From contig CAKVMI010000001.1 in assembly GCA_934772525.1 (NCBI GenBank), forward strand, positions 124,001 to 188,000: a stretch of 64,000 nt of DNA. The letters are read 5' to 3'. The notes beneath the pieces are model-generated. The model was given only the letters and a program-made list of their open reading frames with translations, was not told the DNA's origin and searched no databases. Origin of the DNA: an uncultured Clostridia bacterium. GTDB lineage: Bacteria > Bacillota > Clostridia > Christensenellales > UBA1242. Within the stretch, counting starts at the first letter, position 1. Every line of letters starts with the position of its first letter. This document shows positions 49,023 to 57,954 of this stretch, in pieces. The position numbers and the translations under genes were made by a program.

Positions 49023-49459
49023 AATTGAGAGAGCTATTACAACAAAAAGGTATTAGACAGCAAGAACTAGCAAAGTCTGTTGGATTAGACGAGACTATGA
49101 TTAGCAAATTTATGAATTATAAGTGTTTGCCGATTCCGCCGGACATGAAACTTATCTGTGAATTTCTTAATTGTGCAATTACAGACATCTATCTCGAAAA
49201 TGAAATTTACATGAAAAAACACAAAGAGTCTTCTGTAAGCAAAGAGCCGGAATGGTACAACTTGACCGTAAGGCTACCAAGAAACGCAAAAGATTTACTT
49301 AATAAAGCGAGTCTTAAAAAGTGTGGTTACAAGGATATTACTCAATGGATTACTCACTGCTATAAGCGATTAGAAAAGAGAATAGACAAGATTAACCAAA
49401 AAGAAAAAGACCGCACAGACGCTGGAACATCTGTAACGGCCATAAAAGGTATTAAGTAA
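49019..49459 (+). CDS. XRE-type HTH protein with C-terminal helical domain
   Basis: 146 residues from a GTG start with GGAGGG in front. The N-terminal HTH (about 3-60) contains KGIRQQELAKSVGLDETMIS. A second part (about 75-125, EWYNLTVRLPRNAKDLLNKA) looks like a ribbon-helix-helix-type segment. It sits in the early region and may be a second regulator, for example of the anti-repressor or late switch type. The exact role is open. Confidence 0.8.
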   Translation: MKLRELLQQKGIRQQELAKSVGLDETMISKFMNYKCLPIPPDMKLICEFLNCAITDIYLENEIYMKKHKESSVSKEPEWYNLTVRLPRNAKDLLNKASLKKCGYKDITQWITHCYKRLEKRIDKINQKEKDRTDAGTSVTAIKGIK

Positions 49460-49520
49460 GCCACTTATACCACCAATAATTATACCAAAAAATAATTGAT
49501 TATGTCAAGGAGATACATAT

Positions 49521-49775
49521 ATGAATACAACAGTTGAAAATATTAACGATTTGAAAGATACAATTCAAATTAACTTAACAGCACTTAAAGAATTCCAAAA
49601 ACAAGGAGCGTACTCTTCTTATGAGTTGTCTCAAAAATGTATTAAGAATTTGGATAGTGCTTTTTCTATGCTTAATTATTATTTGAACTACTTAGTAAAG
49701 AAAGAAGAAACAAAAGCTGCTGAAAAGAAAACAGCCAAAGAAATACTTTTTGGAGGTGCTAACAATGGCAGATAA
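49521..49775 (+). CDS. Small unknown phage protein
   Basis: 84 residues, helical, acidic then basic, no recognised family. AAGGAGATAC precedes the ATG. It overlaps the start of the nuclease gene by 11 bases, so it belongs to the recombination block and may be co-translated. Confidence 0.75.
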   Translation: MNTTVENINDLKDTIQINLTALKEFQKQGAYSSYELSQKCIKNLDSAFSMLNYYLNYLVKKEETKAAEKKTAKEILFGGANNGR

Positions 49776-50427
49776 ATTAAAGAAAATGAGTAAAGCTCAT
49801 ACAAGATATTACACATCAGACGGAACATTAGTGCCGGGAGCAACAACAATAACCGGCTTATTAAATAAGCCAGCATTAGTATCATGGGCTAATAAACTTG
49901 GTTTAGAGGGAATAGACTCGACAAAGTATGTAGATAAAGCTGCTAAGATTGGTACTTTAATTCATTACTTGGTTGAATGTCATATTACAAAACAAACACC
50001 GGATTTAGACGATTACACAAAGACAGAAATTGAAATAGCAAATGTAGGATTCAATAAATACTTAGATTGGGAAAAGAAACACAAAATTGAGCCTATATTC
50101 AATGAAAAAGGATTTGCGTCAGACAAATACAAATATGGTGGAACTTGCGACTTTTATTGTAAATTAGACGGCAAATATACACTAATTGACTTTAAGTCTT
50201 GTAAGGGAATTTATGACGAACAATTCTGTCAAGTGTCCGGCTATGGAAACTTATTAAGAGAAAACAATCAAAAAGTACAACAGATATTGATTCTTAGAAT
50301 TGGTAGAGACGAATCTGAGGGCTTTGAGGAAAAATACATAACACCAAAACAAGAAAAATTATATTTCGGAGTATTCAAGCATTTAGTATCTGTTTATTAC
50401 TTGAAGAAAGAAATTGGTTGGAGGTAG
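49765..50427 (+). CDS. PD-(D/E)XK phage exonuclease (RecB/Cas4-like)
   Basis: 220 residues from ATG 49765 with GGAGGT 7 bases upstream. Motifs of the family in order: His67 (LIHYLVE), GGTCDFYC (125-132), LIDFKS (140-145) and QVSGYG (156-161). The D...DxK core and the Q..GY motif are typical of RecB-like nucleases that resect DNA ends. The ERF annealing protein follows directly, so the pair forms a phage exonuclease-annealase recombination system. Confidence 0.86.
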   Translation: MADKLKKMSKAHTRYYTSDGTLVPGATTITGLLNKPALVSWANKLGLEGIDSTKYVDKAAKIGTLIHYLVECHITKQTPDLDDYTKTEIEIANVGFNKYLDWEKKHKIEPIFNEKGFASDKYKYGGTCDFYCKLDGKYTLIDFKSCKGIYDEQFCQVSGYGNLLRENNQKVQQILILRIGRDESEGFEEKYITPKQEKLYFGVFKHLVSVYYLKKEIGWR

Positions 50428-50429
50428 AT

Positions 50430-51158
50430 ATGGAAGAAAAGAAAACAACTACTAAGAAAGCCGAAGAGGTTAAATTAAATCTTTATCAGAAAATTAACGA
50501 GGTTAAAAAAGTTGTAAAAACTTTTACCAAAGATAAAGAAACAGAGGGAACTGGCTCATATTCTTACATATCCGGAGCTCAAATTTTATCGGCAATCAAA
50601 GAAAAAATGGAAGAGTTGCAATTATTGCTTTTACCAGTTGCAACAGAACACCAAAACACAGAAACATTCAATTACAAAAATTCGTATGGTAAAGACAAAA
50701 CAGACTTTATTGTACAAGGAAAAATAATCTATGAGTGGATAAACGCAGAAAACCCACAAGACAGACAGAAAGTAGATTGGCAATATTACGGCCAACAAAA
50801 TGATATTTCTAAGGCGTTTGGCTCGGGATTGACCTACTCAGAAAGATATATTTTATTGAAATCATTAGGCGTGCCAACAGACGACGAAGACCCCGACGCA
50901 CGAACTGAGGATAAGATTCAACAAAAGGGCGAATCAAAGGTTGCAAGTACCAAAAACAGCTCGAAACAAGCTACTAAAACAAAATATACAATCATTAACG
51001 ATATGATTAAAGATTCAGAGATTACAATGGCACAAGTTAACGAGCGAATCAAAAAGAAATATCAGAAAAACATCAGAGTTAACGACTTAAACGAAGAACA
51101 ATTTAAAGAATTAACAGACGCACTACAAAAAGCTTTGGGGGAAAATGGAAATGAGTAA
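50430..51158 (+). CDS. ERF family single-strand annealing protein
   Basis: 242 residues from ATG 50430 with GGAGGTAG upstream, 2 bases after the nuclease stop. The ERF core is seen as LYQKINEVKKVVKTFTKDKE, SYSYISGAQILSAIKEKMEE and the signature AFGSGLTYSERYILLKSLGV (about 134-153) followed by PTDDEDPDA. A lysine-rich linker and a short C-terminal helical domain end the protein. ERF proteins anneal complementary strands during phage recombination. Confidence 0.92.
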   Translation: MEEKKTTTKKAEEVKLNLYQKINEVKKVVKTFTKDKETEGTGSYSYISGAQILSAIKEKMEELQLLLLPVATEHQNTETFNYKNSYGKDKTDFIVQGKIIYEWINAENPQDRQKVDWQYYGQQNDISKAFGSGLTYSERYILLKSLGVPTDDEDPDARTEDKIQQKGESKVASTKNSSKQATKTKYTIINDMIKDSEITMAQVNERIKKKYQKNIRVNDLNEEQFKELTDALQKALGENGNE

Positions 51159-51702
51159 GTTTATAGCAGACCGAACTTATAAAATGATTGACGAAAATAA
51201 CAATCTCATTGTGAGTTATGTTGTGAGTGGTTATGACAAGAGAGGTGCTGCTATGGCTTATGAAGAGTCAAAAGATTTAGGGAAACTCTCTATCGAGGTC
51301 AAGAAACATAAATCTCAACGCTCACTAGAACAAAATAGATTGTTATGGGCTTTGCTTGGAAAGTTGGCAACAGCTATGAGTGGTAAGAAGAATAAAACGA
51401 CCAGCGAAGAGGCTTATTGCTTAGTGCTAGAAGAAAACAACGCTGTCTTTGAATATTTACTAGCAACAGAAAAGACAGAAGAAAATTTAAAGAAAGCATT
51501 TAGGGTTATTCGTAAAATACAAGATACAACATTCAAAGGACGAGCTATGGGAGTATATCAATGTTTCTTAGGCTCTTCAAAGTACAATGTCGAAGAAATG
51601 ACTCAGCTTATAGAAACAACATTAGACAAGCTTGCTGAATTTGGAGTCTATGATAGCGAGATTGAATCTGCAAGAAAGGAATACAAATGCCAAAGAGTGT
51701 GA
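51151..51702 (+). CDS. NinB-like phage recombination protein
   Basis: 183 residues. ATG 51151 is preferred over the one at 51145 because GGGGGA then lies 8 bases upstream. The pattern KKHKSQRSLEQNRLLWALLG (about 50-69), then YQCFLGSSKYNVEEMTQLIE (about 133-152), resembles the NinB/ORF family that handles single-stranded DNA in phage recombination. It follows ERF directly with an 8-base overlap. The assignment is by pattern and context. Confidence 0.6.
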   Translation: MSKFIADRTYKMIDENNNLIVSYVVSGYDKRGAAMAYEESKDLGKLSIEVKKHKSQRSLEQNRLLWALLGKLATAMSGKKNKTTSEEAYCLVLEENNAVFEYLLATEKTEENLKKAFRVIRKIQDTTFKGRAMGVYQCFLGSSKYNVEEMTQLIETTLDKLAEFGVYDSEIESARKEYKCQRV

Positions 51703-51911
51703 TTCAAGCTGTAACGAATGATGTATACGAATTCCCTATATTACAATTTGATACTTATAAAGAAATGGCTAAGTATCTTGGACTATCAATAAAACATTGT
51801 CATTGTATAGTGTCAAGAGGAACTATTTACAGAAAATTGAATTGTAAATTTATCAAAATTAGTTTGGTGGAGGAGCTTGAAAATGAAATCGAAGAGAACG
51901 AAAGCTTGTGA
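51687..51911 (+). CDS. Small unknown phage protein with HTH-like segment
   Basis: 74 residues. FDTYKEMAKYLGLSIKHCHC (about 21-40) looks like a helix-turn-helix. AAAGGAAT precedes the ATG. Overlaps both neighbours (16 and 29 bases). Function unknown; a small DNA-binding regulator is possible. Confidence 0.7.
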   Translation: MPKSVIQAVTNDVYEFPILQFDTYKEMAKYLGLSIKHCHCIVSRGTIYRKLNCKFIKISLVEELENEIEENESL

Positions 51912-52182
51912 TATTTCTCCCAAAGTCAAGAACGCTGTGTGGGAAAGAGATAATCATTATTGCGTGTTATGTGGAAATCCAGCAGCTATGCCAAACGCAC
52001 ACTTTATACCTCGCTCGCAAGGTGGCTTAGGTATAGAAGAAAACATTGTAACCTTGTGTAACCATTGTCATAGAGAATATGACGCAACAACAAATAGGTC
52101 AGAGATTCGAGAAGAATTGAGACTATATCTAAAAAGCAAATATCCCAACTGGGACGAAAAAATTTTATATTATAGGAGATAA
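51883..52182 (+). CDS. HNH endonuclease
   Basis: 99 residues from ATG 51883 with GGAGGAG 7 bases upstream. A compact HNH domain: CVLCG zinc knuckle (about 27-31), NAHFIPRSQGGLGIEENIVT with the catalytic His (about 38-57), LCNHCHREYD (about 58-67) closing the zinc site. It lies in the recombination/replication block, not beside the terminase, so a role in recombination is more likely than in packaging. Confidence 0.9.
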   Translation: MKSKRTKACDISPKVKNAVWERDNHYCVLCGNPAAMPNAHFIPRSQGGLGIEENIVTLCNHCHREYDATTNRSEIREELRLYLKSKYPNWDEKILYYRR

Positions 52183-52186
52183 AATC

Positions 52187-52519
52187 ATGAAAGTTAGAAC
52201 AGAAACAATCAAAAAAACTAAAACAAAAAGAATTAAGGTAACAGAGAAAAATAAAGAACAAATGCGCAGAGCCTTTAATATCACAATTACAGATAACAGA
52301 ACTGGAAAAGTTATCATTAAGGAAGATACAAATATTGTGTTAGGCGTTTATAACGCAACAAGTAAAGCAAACAAAGACGAACTGGCTATGGGAGCTATTA
52401 GTGTTACTAATTGCGATAGAATTACTAGATTATGTGCAATTAAAACCCTTGATTCAGTTAAAGAAGAAAATGTTAAACGACTTTTAAAAGATACAATTTT
52501 TAGTGCTTTGGAGGATTAG
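52187..52519 (+). CDS. Unknown phage protein
   Basis: 110 residues, N-terminus very lysine-rich (VRTETIKKTKTKRIKVTEKN), then an alpha/beta part (TITDNRTGKVIIKEDTNIVL). No recognised family. TAGGAGAT precedes the ATG; the SSB gene follows after 2 bases. Probably part of the replication block. Confidence 0.75.
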   Translation: MKVRTETIKKTKTKRIKVTEKNKEQMRRAFNITITDNRTGKVIIKEDTNIVLGVYNATSKANKDELAMGAISVTNCDRITRLCAIKTLDSVKEENVKRLLKDTIFSALED

Positions 52520-52521
52520 TA

Positions 52522-52908
52522 ATGAACAAAGTTTTCTTAATTGGTAATTTAACCAAAGATGTGGAATTAACCACAACAAATAATGGATTAAGTGTAGCGA
52601 AATTCACAATAGCTTGTCAAAGAAAATATGAAAATGCTGAGGGCGAGCGAGAGGCTGACTTTATACCAATCGTTGTTTGGAGAGGTCAAGCAGATAATTG
52701 TAGTAAATATCTTAAAAAAGGCTCAAAGTGTTGTGTTGTTGGTAGCATACAAACACGCTCTTATGAAAATGAAGAGGGCGAAAGAAGATATGTTACAGAG
52801 GTTGTAGCTAATGAGGTTGAATTCCTTAGCACAAAGAAAGACTCAGCCGACGGAGCAAAGGACAAACCGGAACTAACACCAGTAGACGACGATGATTTAC
52901 CATTCTAG
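52522..52908 (+). CDS. ssb: Single-stranded DNA-binding protein
   Basis: 128 residues. OB-fold start NKVFLIGNLTKDVELTTTNN, then the core VAKFTIACQRKYE and ADFIPIVVWRGQADNCSKYL, ending with the acidic tip DDDDLPF that recruits partner proteins in bacterial SSBs. A phage copy for replication and recombination. Preceded by GGAGGA and followed after 8 bases by the replication organiser. Confidence 0.96.
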   Translation: MNKVFLIGNLTKDVELTTTNNGLSVAKFTIACQRKYENAEGEREADFIPIVVWRGQADNCSKYLKKGSKCCVVGSIQTRSYENEEGERRYVTEVVANEVEFLSTKKDSADGAKDKPELTPVDDDDLPF

Positions 52909-52916
52909 GAGGAGTT

Positions 52917-53657
52917 ATGGCAGATAGACGCATGTTTAATAAACAAATAACTAGGAGCGACGCTTTTCTTGATATGCCTCGTTCGACAAGACTTTTATAT
53001 TATGACTTAAATCTTGATGCAGACGACGACGGATTTATTGACAAATATAAATCTATTATGCGTCTAACCGGTGCTAGTGAAGACGATTTAAAATTGCTAG
53101 TTGCTAAGAGTTTTGTAATTCCTTGTGAGGACGGACTTATGGTAATTAAGCATTGGAGAATTAACAATCTCATTCGTAGTGATAGATACAAACCTACGGT
53201 CTATCAAGAACAGAAAAAGAGATTAGCAATAAAAGAAAATGGTGCTTATACACTTAGAGAAAATGAAACTCTTGGTATACCAAATGACAACCAAGTGACA
53301 ACCAAAGGTAGTCAAGAGGTTAACGCAGTAAAGGATAGTATAGATAAGAATAGTACAGATAAGGTTAGTATAGTAGAGATAGATAGCGAACAAGTCGCTA
53401 CTCCCACTAAAAGATTCCAAAAGCCAACGATTGAAGAAATAAAAGCTTATTGTCAAGAGCGTGGAAATAATATTGACGCAGAGCAATTCTTTAATTTTTA
53501 TGATTCAAAAGGCTGGAAAGTTGGAAATCAACCTATGAAAAATTGGAAAGCAGCTGTTATTACTTGGGAAAAACGCCAAAACGCCAATCCACAAAATGTG
53601 GATAATAAAAGTGGAAATGTGTTCTTAGATGTAGCAAAAAATAAAGGATTGTTTTAA
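52917..53657 (+). CDS. DnaD-like phage replication organiser
   Basis: 246 residues. The N-terminal winged-helix domain (about 1-110) has RMFNKQITRSDAFLDMPRST and RLLYYDLNLDADDDGF, typical of phage replisome organisers. A polar linker follows (about 115-165), then a C-terminal DnaB2/DnaD-like tail (KPTIEEIKAYCQERGNNIDA, QFFNFYDSKGWKVGNQPMKN and WKAAVITWEKR). It should bind the phage origin and recruit the helicase loader. The loader gene follows with a one-base overlap. An origin was not identified. Confidence 0.88.
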   Translation: MADRRMFNKQITRSDAFLDMPRSTRLLYYDLNLDADDDGFIDKYKSIMRLTGASEDDLKLLVAKSFVIPCEDGLMVIKHWRINNLIRSDRYKPTVYQEQKKRLAIKENGAYTLRENETLGIPNDNQVTTKGSQEVNAVKDSIDKNSTDKVSIVEIDSEQVATPTKRFQKPTIEEIKAYCQERGNNIDAEQFFNFYDSKGWKVGNQPMKNWKAAVITWEKRQNANPQNVDNKSGNVFLDVAKNKGLF

Positions 53658-54127
53658 TGACTGAGAATGAAACAACCGCAATACTTGCGATATTGAAAAC
53701 AGCATATCCACAACAACTAAGCAGAATAACATCTGTTGAGGCGGAGGCCATGATAAAACTATGGGCTGTACAATTTCATAATATCCCTAGCGATATTGTA
53801 ATGCTAGCTGTACAAAAAATAATCGGAACATCTGAATTCTTCCCGTCAATACCGGAAATTAAGAAAAAAATTTCAAGCATACATTATGAGGCTTGGAGTT
53901 TGATACAACAGCACGAACAAGCTTGCGACGAGAAATGGGGAATTGGAACAAAACTATCTGAATCAGCTTACAAAAAAGTTAAGTACATATACGACAACAC
54001 CTATCACAGAAACGACGATACAGAATTAAGTCTTTTAGATTGTATCGGTGGAAAGTGTATAGACGGAGTTATTGAGTGTAGCACACCATTATTAGAATTA
54101 GATTTTAAAACGGAGGACGAGTCATGA
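53657..54127 (+). CDS. G39P-like replicative helicase loader
   Basis: 156 residues. The N-terminal part has the helicase loader/inhibitor (G39P) pattern: ILAILKTAYPQQLSRITSVE, WAVQFHNIPSDIVMLAVQKI and GTSEFFPSIPEIKKKI (about 12-72). The position right behind the DnaD-like organiser supports it. It would load the host or phage DnaB helicase. TAATG overlap with the previous gene, ATGA overlap with the next. Confidence 0.78.
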   Translation: MTENETTAILAILKTAYPQQLSRITSVEAEAMIKLWAVQFHNIPSDIVMLAVQKIIGTSEFFPSIPEIKKKISSIHYEAWSLIQQHEQACDEKWGIGTKLSESAYKKVKYIYDNTYHRNDDTELSLLDCIGGKCIDGVIECSTPLLELDFKTEDES

Positions 54128-54537
54128 GCTATTTTGCACAACAAGAATATGAGCAAATACTAAAAGACAAAGAAGAGGATTTAATTAACCAACAAATGAT
54201 GTATGACGAGCTATATTCTCAAAAAGAAACATTGGAAGACGATATTGCTAAGATAACAAATCAGTTATCAGAAAACAAAATCAATCCAACAAGAGACGGC
54301 GCTTGGAAAGAAAAAGCAAAACAAGCGTTGGAAATCAAGAAAATCCAAAGGAAGAAAATCAGTCGTCAAATACAAATTATGGCTGAGAAAAAGAAACAAG
54401 TTAAGATTTATCCAAAACTCATTGATAGAGCTATCAGAGATAGGCTTATTAAAGAGATTGGCGAGGAAGAATTCCTCAAATTTATTGAACAAACAAAACA
54501 AGAATTAGAAACATTAGGTATAAATAAGGAGAAATAA
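54124..54537 (+). CDS. Unknown coiled-coil phage protein
   Basis: 137 residues, almost wholly helical, rich in Lys, Glu and Gln (for example EQILKDKEEDLINQQMMYDE). Probable coiled coil of two segments. No enzyme motif. ATGA overlap with the loader gene. The C-terminal part (LIDRAIRDRLIKEIGEEEFL) is a separate helix pair. Confidence 0.72.
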   Translation: MSYFAQQEYEQILKDKEEDLINQQMMYDELYSQKETLEDDIAKITNQLSENKINPTRDGAWKEKAKQALEIKKIQRKKISRQIQIMAEKKKQVKIYPKLIDRAIRDRLIKEIGEEEFLKFIEQTKQELETLGINKEK

Positions 54538-54539
54538 CT

Positions 54540-54905
54540 ATGAGAATTTTTAAAAGTAAAATCGACAAATTATCAAAGAAGAGACAAACTCTTATTGCTA
54601 AAAGAGATAACGCAGAAAGAGCTATGAGAGAAAGAAACTCTAAGAGAGAGGCCAAAGCACAAGCTCTTTTAAATAGAGGAACTGAGGACTGGGAAGAAAC
54701 GAATAGATTTAAAGAAAAAATCAATCGTGAGCTTGATAAACTTGCAAGAGATATTGATAGCGAAAAAATCTATGTTGAAGAGGTAGCAAGTACTGAAACA
54801 AAAGAATATTTAGCAGACAAAAAAGAAAGAGAAGAATTCAAAAAGCTTGACAAAGCATTTTTGGATTCTAAACCGGAAGAAACACCAAAAACCATAAAAA
54901 AATAA
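54540..54905 (+). CDS. Unknown basic coiled-coil phage protein
   Basis: 121 residues, highly charged, helical (KIDKLSKKRQTLIAKRDNAE and RFKEKINRELDKLARDIDSE). Resembles the preceding gene in composition but not clearly in sequence. AAGGAGAAATA precedes the ATG. Function unknown. Confidence 0.7.
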   Translation: MRIFKSKIDKLSKKRQTLIAKRDNAERAMRERNSKREAKAQALLNRGTEDWEETNRFKEKINRELDKLARDIDSEKIYVEEVASTETKEYLADKKEREEFKKLDKAFLDSKPEETPKTIKK

Positions 54906-54918
54906 AACGAGGTAAGGT

Positions 54919-56211
54919 ATGAAAAATTGGATAAAAATATGCTTAACAATACTTGTGGTGGCGGCTATAAGTATTGGTGCGTACTTTATCTTACGAGCTT
55001 GTGGTGTAACAGATGTAGAATCTCTGAGAGAGTTAATAGCTAGCTGTGGTGCTTGGGGGTGGATAGTGTTTATTACACTATTCACTCTATGCACAAGCTT
55101 ATTGTGTTTTATTCCGGCCAGTTCTATGACATTTATAATTGTGTCTGTGGTGCTGTTTGGAGCAACAAAAGGATTCATTATTAGCTCAATCTCTGTTTTC
55201 TTATCGTCTTCATTGATGTTTGTTTTAGGAAATACACTTGGAGAAAAAGTAGCCGTTAAGCTAGTAGGAAAAGAGTCGTTAGAGAAAACTCAAAACTTAG
55301 TTGATGTAAAATCAAAAATGTTATTGCCGCTTATGTTCTTATTCCCGGTATTCCCGGACGACGCATTATGCTTGGTTGCTGGTATGACAAAAATGAGATA
55401 TTGGTATTTTGCTCTTATTGTTGGTATTTGCAGAACAATAGGCGTAGCAACAACTTGTTTCTTGGGTAGCGGCCTAATAAATTGGGCTGTGTTAAGATTG
55501 GTAGATTGGTTTGTTTTGATTAGTGTTTGTTTGTTTTGGATTCTGCTTATATTCCAATATCAACACAAAATTGAAAAGTTTATTACAAGAGATAAAAAAA
55601 CAAAGCAGCAAGTTACCAGCAAGTTACCAGCAAATAAAGCTCCGCAAGTAATCAATTATACAAAAAGAATGGATAACCTTATCCAAAAGAGAGCTGAGTT
55701 TGAGAAATCTATTGAGAGATATAACACCATAATCTCTGAGAAGAGATACAAGGGCGAAGACCAGCTACATAATATCAAGGTTAAAATTGCTAAGATTCAG
55801 AGCGAAAAGCGAAAGCTAGAAAAGAATCTACAAAAAGAATATGAGGCACAAGGATTAAAAACCTCATTTGAGAATAATTCAAAAAAAGAGCTTAGAGAAA
55901 TAGCATGCGAACAATTAAATCTAATCATGAAAAACGAATTTCCCAATATTAACTACTCTATCAATCAGAGTGTTTCGACAGAAAGCATATATCTAAGCCT
56001 CAAAAAGACTAATGGTGTAGAAAAAACTATTAGATTTTCAAATCACAAATCAGCAAAAATGAGTACAAGCTATCCGATTGAAAAGATTATGTCTAAAAAA
56101 GAAATTAAAAAGATTATAGCTAAGAATATCAGAGTGCTTGATAGAAAATCCGTTTATGTGTTGATTGATAAATTAGAAGAGGAGAAAGCCCATGCAAGCA
56201 ATAATGATTAG
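54919..56211 (+). CDS. VTT-domain (TVP38/TMEM64-type) membrane protein with coiled-coil tail
   Basis: 430 residues. Residues 1-225 hold about six hydrophobic segments with the TVP38/TMEM64 (DedA-like, VTT) layout: LCFIPASSMTFIIVSVVLFG (about 62-81), then GATKGFIISSISVFLSS, LFPVFPDDALCLVAGMTKMR (about 140-159) and an aromatic RYWYFALIVG with a following GICRTIG. Residues 240-430 form a cytoplasmic, strongly charged helical tail (from RMDNLIQKRAEFEKSIERYN). VTT proteins act in lipid scrambling or membrane homeostasis in other organisms. The fusion to a coiled coil and the location inside a prophage early region are unusual. A short tandem repeat (AAGTTACCAGC twice, 55610-55631) lies in the linker. 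Confidence 0.75.
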   Translation: MKNWIKICLTILVVAAISIGAYFILRACGVTDVESLRELIASCGAWGWIVFITLFTLCTSLLCFIPASSMTFIIVSVVLFGATKGFIISSISVFLSSSLMFVLGNTLGEKVAVKLVGKESLEKTQNLVDVKSKMLLPLMFLFPVFPDDALCLVAGMTKMRYWYFALIVGICRTIGVATTCFLGSGLINWAVLRLVDWFVLISVCLFWILLIFQYQHKIEKFITRDKKTKQQVTSKLPANKAPQVINYTKRMDNLIQKRAEFEKSIERYNTIISEKRYKGEDQLHNIKVKIAKIQSEKRKLEKNLQKEYEAQGLKTSFENNSKKELREIACEQLNLIMKNEFPNINYSINQSVSTESIYLSLKKTNGVEKTIRFSNHKSAKMSTSYPIEKIMSKKEIKKIIAKNIRVLDRKSVYVLIDKLEEEKAHASNND

Positions 56212-56860
56212 TATTCAGCCTCAATGGTTTAAGAAAATACTCAATGGCGAAAAGACTATTGAGATTAGAAAAACAATGCCAAAATGTGAATTGCCATGCA
56301 AAGTTTATATTTATTGCACAAAAGCAAAACCTACTTTGCAATATTTCTATAATTGGGGAAATTATAAGCCTATTAGTGAATGCTCTACTTGGGCTGCTGG
56401 TAGCACAATAAATGCTGGTGAATATGGTAATGGTAAGATTGTTGCTGAGTTTACACTAAAAACTATTGACGAATACGAGTTTGAACTTTGGGACGACAAT
56501 ACTTATGAAAGTATAGGAAAGGTTTACTATGATATTGAAACCGGAGAAAGAGAGGTTGATGTTTTTGAGTCTGACGAAGATATAGAAAAAACAGAGCTTG
56601 CCAAAGACAGCAATCTAACACGACCACAATTAAGACAATATTTAGGAACTGGGTTTAGAACTTGTTTTGCGTGGCACATAGACGACCTTGTTGTTTATGA
56701 CAAACCAAAAGAGCTGAGCGAGTTTTATTCACTAAAAAAATGTGATTCTTGTAAAAAAAGCGGCTATGAGAGTGCTGCTTGCAGATATGACGAGGATTGC
56801 AAAATACCTATTCAAATTACAAGGCCACCTCAATCGTGGTGTTATGTGGAGGAAATATGA
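56192..56860 (+). CDS. ASCH domain protein
   Basis: 222 residues. SIQPQWFKKILNGEKTIEIR (about 7-26) with KT after it carries the ASCH GxKxxExR motif, and KVYIYCTKAKP follows. ASCH proteins are PUA-like and bind RNA or modified nucleosides. A cysteine-rich tail (CDSCKKSGYESAACRYDEDC, about 182-201) may bind zinc. It overlaps the VTT gene by 20 bases. ASCH genes are frequent in phages, often linked to nucleotide or RNA modification; the role here is unknown. Confidence 0.85.
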   Translation: MQAIMISIQPQWFKKILNGEKTIEIRKTMPKCELPCKVYIYCTKAKPTLQYFYNWGNYKPISECSTWAAGSTINAGEYGNGKIVAEFTLKTIDEYEFELWDDNTYESIGKVYYDIETGEREVDVFESDEDIEKTELAKDSNLTRPQLRQYLGTGFRTCFAWHIDDLVVYDKPKELSEFYSLKKCDSCKKSGYESAACRYDEDCKIPIQITRPPQSWCYVEEI

Positions 56861-57306
56861 AAAAATATTTAGCTGAATTTGCAAGTTATGGGGACGGCAC
56901 TAAAAAATTTAATGGCTTTTGGGAAATATGTGGGAATAAGCTAGTTAATCAAAAAGGCGGATTTCATGACTACACACCAAAAGAAGACGATATTATTTAT
57001 GAGGTAAAAAAATACGAGAATTTACCTTTTAGAAAATATTGTATAGATAATAGCTATAAGACTGGTTGGCTAGACAGAAACGGAAATTTCTTTGGTTGTA
57101 GTTTTATGGAACATGCTTTTGTAGCTTACTATTGTTTTCATAGAGAAGAACATGAGCTTGAAGATATGGGCTGGGTTAAAATTTCTAGGGATTTATACGA
57201 AAAAAATGGTTTGTCATATTATCATTGTTGCGTTTTGGGTTTAACTGACGCTCAACGCAAATATTTGATTGATAATGGTTTTGATGTGGAGGAATACAAT
57301 GGATAG
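56857..57306 (+). CDS. Unknown phage protein
   Basis: 149 residues from ATG 56857 with GGAGGAAAT upstream and a 4-base overlap (ATGA) with the ASCH gene. Contains FWEICGNKLVNQKGGFHDYT and a C-terminal LGLTDAQRKYLIDNGFDVEE that looks like a helix-hairpin tail. No recognised family. Confidence 0.72.
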   Translation: MKKYLAEFASYGDGTKKFNGFWEICGNKLVNQKGGFHDYTPKEDDIIYEVKKYENLPFRKYCIDNSYKTGWLDRNGNFFGCSFMEHAFVAYYCFHREEHELEDMGWVKISRDLYEKNGLSYYHCCVLGLTDAQRKYLIDNGFDVEEYNG

Positions 57307-57706
57307 ATGTAAATATTGTCAGAGTACAAATCTTGTCTTGGAGTCTAAGATTCCGGGACAAGATGTACTAACAGCAAATCAAGTAGCTTTAAAGTGTGGA
57401 GATTGTGGTAAATGGCTAAAATGGTGTCCGAAAGACGAAAGGCAACTTTATATTGATTCCGGCAAGGCTATTTGTGAAAAATATCAAATCGACAAAGAGT
57501 TATTTAAGGCTCTGAAAGAACACGATAGAAAAATTGAGGAAAGAGTTTTATTTGATGTTCTAGGAATACTCTATTTTCAAGACTACAATCGAGCTTGTGA
57601 TTATGACAAAATGACCGGAGCTGAGGTAGTAAATGCACAGCACAAGATATTAAAAGAAATTCAAGAGCGATATAACTATGATTTCGATAGAAATTTTAGG
57701 CCGTAG
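57299..57706 (+). CDS. Zinc-ribbon phage protein
   Basis: 135 residues from ATG 57299 with GGAGGAATAC upstream. N-terminal zinc ribbon: CKYC (4-7) and CGDCGKWLKWC (about 34-44), the rubredoxin-knuckle type. The remainder is helical. Possibly a nucleic-acid-binding protein. Overlaps the preceding gene by 8 bases. Confidence 0.75.
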   Translation: MDRCKYCQSTNLVLESKIPGQDVLTANQVALKCGDCGKWLKWCPKDERQLYIDSGKAICEKYQIDKELFKALKEHDRKIEERVLFDVLGILYFQDYNRACDYDKMTGAEVVNAQHKILKEIQERYNYDFDRNFRP

Positions 57707-57714
57707 GAGGATAT

Positions 57715-57954
57715 ATGTTTAATAGCGAAGAAAAAGTTAAAGAAATATTAAAACATCTAAGCCAATATGCTTTTGAGCAATTACAAACTCAAAATTACAC
57801 AATAAAAGAAGACGAGCTTATGTTTATTTGTGAAGATTTTATGTCGTTAAAGTCTGAATGTGAAAACATGGGAACTATGCTTGAAAGTTTGAGGAACTAT
57901 GTAAGGCTTTTAGAAAAAGAGAATAAAGAACTTAGAGGAGAAAACCATGTGTAG
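57715..57954 (+). CDS. Small unknown phage protein
   Basis: 79 residues, acidic; the second half is a likely coiled coil (LESLRNYVRLLEKENKELRG). GTAGGAGGAT precedes the ATG; overlaps the next gene by 8 bases. Confidence 0.72.
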   Translation: MFNSEEKVKEILKHLSQYAFEQLQTQNYTIKEDELMFICEDFMSLKSECENMGTMLESLRNYVRLLEKENKELRGENHV

